Source of the DNA: Kordia sp050633145
Lineage (GTDB): Bacteria; Bacteroidota; Bacteroidia; Flavobacteriales; Flavobacteriaceae
NCBI RefSeq assembly: GCF_050633145.1
Contig: NZ_JBOEFY010000027.1
Coordinates: forward strand, 62,001 to 126,000
Reading direction: 5' to 3'
Length of the DNA: 64,000 nt
Every line of letters starts with the position of its first letter. The first letter of the stretch is position 1. Below are positions 58,724-64,000 of this stretch, in pieces. The notes under the pieces are model-generated. The model had not been told where the DNA came from. It did no database searches and saw only the letters and a list, made by a program, of their open reading frames with translations. Made by a program: the position numbers and the translations under genes.

Positions 58724-59752
58724 TTAGGACATTTCACCCCTAATTTGTGTTTCGAAGACAGTTTTGAACGTTGTTTCGTCCATTTTCCTTCCCAAAAGAT
58801 ACATTAATTTTGCAATAGCAGCTTCGGTTGTAATATCATTTCCACTAATTATGTTTAGCTTTTTTAAGGCAACACTTGTTTGATATTGTCCCATGATAAC
58901 TTTTCCTCCAGAACACTGAGTTACATTCACAATAATTATACCCTTTTTCTTTATTTTGTATAAAAATCCTAAAAACCATGCTTCAGTGGGTGCATTTCCT
59001 GCTCCATAAGTTTCTAAAATGATTGCTTTTATTGTGTCGGAGGCTAAAAAACCTTCTAAACTTGCACGTGTAATTCCTGGAAATAGCTTTATTAATGCAA
59101 TATTATTATCAATTTCTTTGTGAACTTTGAACAATTCTCCCTCTTTTGGACGCAATAAATTTTCTTTAAATACCTTTAAATGTACACCCGATTCTGCTAA
59201 TGGCGGATAGTTAAGTGACGCAAATGCTTCAAAATGTTCCGCATTTATTTTTGTCGTTCTGTTTGCTCTGTAGAGTTTGTATTCAAAATATAAACCTACT
59301 TCTTTGATTTGCGGATTTCCATCTTCATCAAACAAAGAAGCGACCTGAATAGAGGTAATTAGATTTTCTTTTGCATCTGTACGCAAATCACCAATTGGAA
59401 GCTGTGAACCAGTAAATATGACTGGCTTTGCCAAATTTTCTAGCATAAAACTCAAAACTGAAGCCGAATAACTCATTGTATCACTTCCGTGCAATACTAC
59501 AAAACCATCAAAATCATTATAATTTTCTTCAATGATGCTCGCCATTTTTATCCAGTTTTTTGGATTCATATCCGATGAATCTATCGGATTATCAAAGGCA
59601 ATGGTTTCTATGTCACAATCTAAATGTGAAAGTTCTGGAATACGCTCCAAGAGCTTGTCAAAGTTGAATGCACGCAATGCGCCTGTTTCAAAATCTTTGA
59701 TCATACCAATGGTTCCACCTGTATATATGAGTAATATTTTTGGCTGTGTCAT
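58724..59752 (-). CDS. ansA: Type I (cytosolic) L-asparaginase
   Basis: Protein of 342 residues without signal peptide. Catalytic parts: ILLIYTGGTIGMIKDFETG (first Thr) and FVVLHGSDTMSYSASVLSFM (second Thr and the Asp), with KPVIFTGSQLPIGDLRTDAK containing the catalytic Lys region. Length and lack of signal favour the cytosolic type I enzyme that turns Asn into Asp and ammonia. Type II enzymes are secreted. It stands downstream of tatD on the same strand, with 163 bp between. Confidence 0.94.
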   Translation of the reverse strand: MTQPKILLIYTGGTIGMIKDFETGALRAFNFDKLLERIPELSHLDCDIETIAFDNPIDSSDMNPKNWIKMASIIEENYNDFDGFVVLHGSDTMSYSASVLSFMLENLAKPVIFTGSQLPIGDLRTDAKENLITSIQVASLFDEDGNPQIKEVGLYFEYKLYRANRTTKINAEHFEAFASLNYPPLAESGVHLKVFKENLLRPKEGELFKVHKEIDNNIALIKLFPGITRASLEGFLASDTIKAIILETYGAGNAPTEAWFLGFLYKIKKKGIIIVNVTQCSGGKVIMGQYQTSVALKKLNIISGNDITTEAAIAKLMYLLGRKMDETTFKTVFETQIRGEMS

Positions 59753-59915
59753 TGTTTGGTTTTTCGGTTGCTTGTTGCTTGTTGCTTGTAATATGTTTTT
59801 CTGCTTTTTAAATCAAAACGTAAACGACTAAACTTATAAACATCTAAACTTCATTGCTTATCAATTCGTTTTTCGTGGATTTATTTATTTGCATTTCTGT
59901 TTTTCAGGTTCAAAT

Positions 59916-60683
59916 TCAAACACCAAAGATAGTTTTTGAATTTTCTGTGGTAATTTTTGCAACTTCTTCTTCTGACAAATCATAGATTGAAGCTACTTTT
60001 TCTAACACATTCATCACATAACTACTTTCATTTCGTTTTCCTCGAAATGGTGTAGGTGCTAAATACGGAGCATCTGTTTCCAAAACAATGTTTTGTAATG
60101 GAATTTCATGCAAAAATTTATCAATTTTACCATTTTTAAAGGTTACTACACCTCCAATTCCTAGTTTCATGTTGTAACTAAGCGCTTTTTCGGCATGTTC
60201 TTTTGTTCCAGTGAAACAATGAAAAATTCCAAATAACGATTCGTCTTTCTCTTTTTCTAATACTTCAAAAACCTCATCAAAAGCATCACGACAATGAATA
60301 ACGATTGGAAGTTTGTATTTTTTGGCAAGTTGAATTTGATATTGAAAAGCCTCTTGCTGTGCTGTTAAGAAAGTTTTATCCCAATATAAATCGATTCCAA
60401 TTTCTCCAATTGCATAAAATTTTCGTTCCGCTAAAAGTGCTTCTACATGTGCAATTTCTTCTTTGTAATTTTCTTTTACATGTGTAGGATGCAATCCTGA
60501 CATAAGAAAAACTTCATCTGGATAGCTTTTTTCGAGCTGAAACATACGTTCCGTATATGTAGAATCAATTGCTGGCACAAAGAAACGTTTTACTCCATTT
60601 TGCAAAGCACGCGTCATCATTTCATCCCTATCTTCATCAAATGCTTCACTGTATAAATGTGTATGTGTATCTGTAATTATCAT
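59916..60683 (-). CDS. tatD: TatD-family metal-dependent hydrolase (DNase)
   Basis: Protein of 255 residues. Metal ligands are in order: ITDTHTHLYSEAF (H-x-H), YAIGEIGIDLYWDKTF (Glu), IVIHCRDAFDEVF (His), LFGIFHCFTGTKEHA (His) and VLETDAPYLAP (Asp). Members are 3'-5' DNases and repair-type nucleases. The gene is preceded by 146 bp and lies upstream of ansA on the same strand. Confidence 0.95.
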   Translation of the reverse strand: MIITDTHTHLYSEAFDEDRDEMMTRALQNGVKRFFVPAIDSTYTERMFQLEKSYPDEVFLMSGLHPTHVKENYKEEIAHVEALLAERKFYAIGEIGIDLYWDKTFLTAQQEAFQYQIQLAKKYKLPIVIHCRDAFDEVFEVLEKEKDESLFGIFHCFTGTKEHAEKALSYNMKLGIGGVVTFKNGKIDKFLHEIPLQNIVLETDAPYLAPTPFRGKRNESSYVMNVLEKVASIYDLSEEEVAKITTENSKTIFGV

Positions 60684-60792
60684 GGCGTAAAAATAGTATT
60701 TTATATAAGATTTTTGGAAGAGTTCATTTTAAAAAACATTGTAAGTTTTCACTTTTTAAGAATTATTTGTTATAGTCATACGTTTTGATTTG

Positions 60793-60800
60793 TATTTTTG
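60793..60800 (+). promoter_or_regulatory. -7 promoter box for the retropepsin-like gene
   Basis: TATTTTTG, 29 bp before the ATG at 60830. Confidence 0.5.
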
Positions 60801-60829
60801 CAGGAAATTGAATTTAGATATTTGTGTAG

Positions 60830-61270
60830 ATGAAAAAAAGTTTGCGAAAGTTTTTACTTGGAAAAGGATATAAGCCTATTAAGTTAAATAAAATTAATAC
60901 CAATCATTATGAGGTAAAAGCAAAGATTAATGGCATTGAAGGAAGTTTTATTTTGGACACAGGTGCTTCTACTTCTTGTGTAGGCTTTGAGACAGTAAAA
61001 ATCTTCAATTTAAAAGCCAAAGATTCGAAGATAAAGGCTGCTGGTGCTGGTGCTGTGAATATGGAAACACAAATTTCTAAAAGCAATAAGATTCGTATCG
61101 GTAAATGGAGAAAGAAGCGAGTTGCACTCGTTTTATTTAATTTAGATCATGTAAATACTGCGCTTACACAGCACGAAGCTGAGCCAGTACATGGAATTAT
61201 TGGCGCTGATATTTTACAAAAAGGGAAAGCCATTATCGATTATGATAAAAACTGCCTGTATTTAAAATAA
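60830..61270 (+). CDS. Single-domain retropepsin-like aspartic protease
   Basis: Protein of 146 residues without signal peptide. GSFILDTGASTSCVGFETVK contains the D-T-G-A catalytic loop and EPVHGIIGADILQKGKAIID the second typical region (hydrophobic-hydrophobic-G then D-x-x). Since only one D-T-G loop is present, the active form would be a dimer, as in retroviral proteases and the bacterial clan AA. Substrate unknown. A terminator follows 34 bp after the stop. Confidence 0.9.
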   Translation: MKKSLRKFLLGKGYKPIKLNKINTNHYEVKAKINGIEGSFILDTGASTSCVGFETVKIFNLKAKDSKIKAAGAGAVNMETQISKSNKIRIGKWRKKRVALVLFNLDHVNTALTQHEAEPVHGIIGADILQKGKAIIDYDKNCLYLK

Positions 61271-61303
61271 CACACTTCTTAGTAAATTCGTTATTAAAAT
61301 ATA

Positions 61304-61358
61304 AATGACCAGAACAAAGTCCGTAATGAATCGGTTTTTGTTATGGTCATTGTTTTTT
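61304..61358 (+). terminator. Intrinsic terminator after the retropepsin-like gene
   Basis: AATGACCAGAACAAA (61304-61318) pairs with TTTGTTATGGTCATT (61337-61351) with one mismatch, followed by G and T6. Confidence 0.85.
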
Positions 61359-61526
61359 GCTCTAAAAGGATCTTAATTCACTTTATGTCATGTAAAATTC
61401 TTTCATTTTTAGCGCTATAAAGCTGAATAAATACTACGTTTCACTATAAATCAGGTAATTTTACGTATTGTTTGGAGTCTTGTTTTTTTAGACTTTTACA
61501 CTAATATTAATCAAATATTAGTTGTT

Positions 61527-61631
61527 ATGACTTCCCCTTACCAAAACAATAAACGTTTTTTAGTACTTTTTGTGATACAAGTTTTGCTATTAATTGCAGG
61601 ATTTTGCGTAAACTTTTATGCGTTATTTTAA
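61527..61631 (+). CDS. Possible 34-residue membrane peptide
   Basis: ATG 61527 opens a frame of MTSPYQNNKRFLVLFVIQVL and a further hydrophobic run to FYALF with the stop at 61629. It has a short basic N-terminus followed by one membrane helix (VLFVIQVLLLIAGFCVNFYA), a pattern typical of small membrane proteins. The rest of the 379-bp gap 61271-61649 has only the terminator above. It could be a chance ORF; no ribosome-binding site is visible, which is normal for the phylum. Confidence 0.45.
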   Translation: MTSPYQNNKRFLVLFVIQVLLLIAGFCVNFYALF

Positions 61632-61649
61632 TAAATGTTTACAACCTTA

Positions 61650-63686
61650 TTACTTCTCTATTGTTGCAGATGATTGTTGCGATTGATAGTTAATTTTATC
61701 TAAAGTAATTTTTTGCTGTTGTTGATAGAGCTTCACTACTTTAATAGTACGTTCCTCATTTGACTTCCCGTAGTTTGTATAGAGTGTATATTTTAAATAC
61801 GTCGGATTGAACGCTTTTTCTTTATTTAAGTTTTTTACATTAACAATCCATTCTCCTGCATTTTCAGCATCGTCAATGATAAATTCTTCTGAGTGATATC
61901 CATTTTTCACTTCATCAAACATGCGTTCTTTATTATCGGCAAGTGAATGTTTCCATGTGTAAAATTTACTTGTTGGGTTTACAAATTGCAATTCAAATTC
62001 CGTATCGCTTTTATTCCATTCAAATACAACACGAACATCGTATTTAAAACTTGTTGTGAGTAAGTTTGATGGTATTTTGTTGTAATCTACCTCACTACGG
62101 TGTCTGCGCAACAATTGTTGCATTTCGCTCATTAGTGTTTTTTCCAATCCTGCAAAATCTATGTTTTGATATGAATTGGTTAACATTTTCACATATAAAT
62201 CTAATGATTCTTGATAGTTTCCTGTTCGCTTGTACGCTAATGCTAAATCTCTATATGATTGAGCTGCATTTGGCAATAATAATGCGATTCTCTGATAGAT
62301 AAGTTTTGCTTTTTCAAATTGATTTTGCTCTTCTAACTTATACGCCAAAGCTTTCAATGCAGTTGGATTGTTATATGCTAATTTTTCAATGGTTTGTAAA
62401 ATTTCGATTGACTTTTTGGCATTCCATCTTTTAAAGTACTCCGCAGTATCCATGTAATATGGAATTGTTTGAAGCGAATTATTTTGCTGTTGTTTCTGAT
62501 AGATTGCTAACGCTTCATCATAACTTTTTGCTGTTTCTAAAGTTTTTAAATAGCTTGCTTTTTGAGTGTTATTTGACAATAACGGAACTGTTTCTTCATA
62601 ATTATTATTTGTAAGCAATGCATCATTAATCACTCTCCCGTTTTCATCTTTTTTCAAAAATCTATTTTTTGAAGTAATTAATATAGTTGGTCGTCCACCA
62701 TATATTATAGTAGATGCCATCGATTTTAAAACAACTATATTATCAATAGAGCGTATTTCTATTTCGTTGATGTTACCATAATATGGAAATCCATCATAAA
62801 ACACTTGCACTGCTGTTCCTCTGAGCGATATTACTGGCTGCCCTGGACCTGTTGAAGCACTACCATCCGCAGGATTCATACTTCGTCTAGCAAATCGATT
62901 GAAGCGTGATCTTATATTTGATTCACCATTATTTACAAATAAACCAGCAACACTACCACGCAATACATCTGTTACATATATATGTTGCGATCCAATATTA
63001 TCTGAAGTAATTACCGTTCCTAAACTAAATGTATTCAAACTGACTTTCCCAAATCCAGTATCGACATATTGCTTTTTCTTTGTTGGCTTTTTTCCTTTAA
63101 TCATAACCGTGCTCAATAATTCGGCATTTGGTGTTAATTCTATATCAAAGGCATTTGTATCAGTTACCAAAATTTCTTTTTCATGCATTCCTAAATAGTC
63201 AACCACTAAAACATCGCCAACTTGTGCAGGAATTTCAAACATACCATTAACATCTGTTTGGGCGACTAAAAATGTATTTTTTACAGATATAGTAGCATTT
63301 TGAATAATCCCATTTTCTTTGGTAGCTACTTTTCCTTTTATAGTATTTTCAGAAGATTTTTTATGGCTTTCAGTTAAGTAAATTTTATCTGTTACACTTA
63401 AATATCTACTTAATTTTGACATTTCAACCGTAATTTCATGATAACCACTCGTTACAATTTGAAAGCGATCTTTATCCGAAATCAATTCTTCATCAAATGT
63501 CAATGTAAACTTTCCTTCAGCATCTGTTACTGCTTTTAGGTCTTTATCTAAAAATTCTACATTCGCATACGGAATAGGTTCTTTGGTTTCTTTGTCCAAT
63601 ATATAAGCATCTACAGTAATTTCATATTGTGCAAATGCAGTAACCGTGAAGAGAAACGAAATAATAAAAGTAAGGTTAGTTTTCAT
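61650..63686 (-). CDS. Secreted carboxypeptidase-regulatory / TonB-plug-like / TPR protein without barrel
   Basis: Protein of 678 residues with signal peptide (MKTNLTFIISFLFTVTAFAQ). Residues 20-105 and 115-190 are two carboxypeptidase-regulatory-like domains (DAYILDKETKEPIPYANVEF, VTDAEGKFTLTF; then KVATKENGIIQNATISVKNT). A segment from about 215 to 330 resembles a SusC-type TonB plug: YVTDVLRGSVAGLFVNNGES, QPVISLRGTAVQVFYDGFPY and IDNIVVLKSMASTIIYGGRP. Instead of a 22-strand barrel it continues with about five TPR-like units (SYDEALAIYQKQQQN, NQFEKAKLIYQRIALLLPNA) and a beta-rich end. The combination suggests an outer-membrane or periplasmic scaffold, not a transporter. Single gene; transcribed toward the retropepsin gene. 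Confidence 0.88.
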   Translation of the reverse strand: MKTNLTFIISFLFTVTAFAQYEITVDAYILDKETKEPIPYANVEFLDKDLKAVTDAEGKFTLTFDEELISDKDRFQIVTSGYHEITVEMSKLSRYLSVTDKIYLTESHKKSSENTIKGKVATKENGIIQNATISVKNTFLVAQTDVNGMFEIPAQVGDVLVVDYLGMHEKEILVTDTNAFDIELTPNAELLSTVMIKGKKPTKKKQYVDTGFGKVSLNTFSLGTVITSDNIGSQHIYVTDVLRGSVAGLFVNNGESNIRSRFNRFARRSMNPADGSASTGPGQPVISLRGTAVQVFYDGFPYYGNINEIEIRSIDNIVVLKSMASTIIYGGRPTILITSKNRFLKKDENGRVINDALLTNNNYEETVPLLSNNTQKASYLKTLETAKSYDEALAIYQKQQQNNSLQTIPYYMDTAEYFKRWNAKKSIEILQTIEKLAYNNPTALKALAYKLEEQNQFEKAKLIYQRIALLLPNAAQSYRDLALAYKRTGNYQESLDLYVKMLTNSYQNIDFAGLEKTLMSEMQQLLRRHRSEVDYNKIPSNLLTTSFKYDVRVVFEWNKSDTEFELQFVNPTSKFYTWKHSLADNKERMFDEVKNGYHSEEFIIDDAENAGEWIVNVKNLNKEKAFNPTYLKYTLYTNYGKSNEERTIKVVKLYQQQQKITLDKINYQSQQSSATIEK

Positions 63687-63899
63687 AGTTATTTTTTTGA
63701 TTGATTGATTTGTTAACGACTAATGTTGCATCAAAAATTATACCGATTTTCATAAGAAAAATCAATCGAACACCTTTATAATATACTGAAAATATTCAAT
63801 TTATACTAATACCTTTTTCTTAACTTTAAGTATTCAATCCAAAAAACATAAAAAAAGTCTCCGTTGAAAAATTGAAGGAACTCAACGCTGAGTTTTGCT

Positions 63900-63936
63900 A
63901 AAAAAAATAGCCATTACTTTTCAGTAACGGCTATTT
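63900..63936 (-). terminator. Intrinsic terminator of the right-edge gene
   Basis: AAATAGCCATTAC (63905-63917) pairs with GTAACGGCTATTT (63924-63936), with one A-C mismatch. The A-run at 63900-63907 gives a U-tract on the minus strand. It lies about 22 bp after the stop of the minus-strand gene that runs off the window. Confidence 0.8.
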
Positions 63937-63957
63937 GTATATAAATTGAATTTCTTT

Positions 63958-64000
63958 TTACAATTCTAATGCTCTTTTCACATTATTGTCCATCAATAAT
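63958..64000 (-). CDS. C-terminal end of a gene cut by the window edge
   Basis: Only the last 13 residues are visible (LLMDNNVKRALEL, stop TAA at 63958-63960 on the minus strand). The frame is open to the edge and a good terminator follows, so a real gene is likely, but nothing about its function can be said. Confidence 0.5.
   Translation of the reverse strand, partial: LLMDNNVKRALEL

Overview
The window is a 64 kb piece of chromosome from a member of the Flavobacteriaceae (Bacteroidota). Supporting evidence: AT-rich DNA with A/T-ending codons; repeated matches to the Bacteroidetes promoter -7 box TAnnTTTG, in two cases with a TTG exactly 19 nt upstream; Bacteroidetes-type protein families (SusC-like carboxypeptidase-regulatory domains, DUF5686, LytTR regulators, TPR sensor kinases, GG-leader RiPP precursors); and the housekeeping order rplM-rpsI-rpsB-tsf-pyrH-frr followed by asnS, rpoN and an exbB/exbD cluster. 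A Kordia-like genus is my guess; I cannot confirm it from sequence alone.

Left part (1-37.4 kb): an accessory, envelope-glycan-like region. It holds glycosyltransferases (GT2, GT4, two GT39-like), a flippase-like protein, a NodB deacetylase, a GNAT and an FkbM methyltransferase, a 2OG-Fe(II) oxygenase, two B12-binding radical SAM proteins plus a SPASM radical SAM protein, one acyltransferase-3 and five membrane-anchored SGNH hydrolases. Together they look like machinery for building and decorating (probably O-acylating) surface glycans or lipids. Between them lie a two-component system with TPR kinase, a beta-rich protein with a possible gasdermin-like pattern, a PPP-type phosphatase, an Rnl2-like RNA ligase, a secreted protein with two ExbD-like domains, and an AT-rich two-gene cassette (SPL-like radical SAM enzyme plus membrane protein). 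Several intergenic stretches contain dispersed palindromic repeats. The most striking holds a GIY-YIG endonuclease gene flanked by REP-like palindromes, with its last codons and stop supplied by a palindrome that starts a 3 x 145 bp tandem array.

Middle (37.5-49.8 kb): housekeeping genes for translation (ribosomal proteins L13, S9, S2, EF-Ts, ribosome recycling factor, Asn-tRNA synthetase) and UMP kinase, with a DUF5686 outer-membrane protein and an RND/MMPL exporter. A small unannotated RiPP precursor lies antisense between tsf and pyrH. A roughly 177-nt transcript with its own near-ideal promoter and intrinsic terminator lies between the exporter and asnS; it has no ORF and is a good candidate for a structured small RNA.

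Right part (49.8-64 kb): two tandem RiPP precursors without maturation enzymes, a TPR-HTH regulator, a lipoprotein, RpoN (sigma-54), a PAP2-like membrane protein, an outer-membrane beta-barrel protein, an exbB-orf-exbD-exbD operon, a tRNA-Ser(GGA) damaged by two N bases in its variable arm, asparaginase, TatD nuclease, a single-domain retropepsin-like protease, and a large secreted protein joining carboxypeptidase-regulatory, TonB-plug-like and TPR parts without a beta-barrel. The extreme right edge carries the 3' end of one more minus-strand gene.
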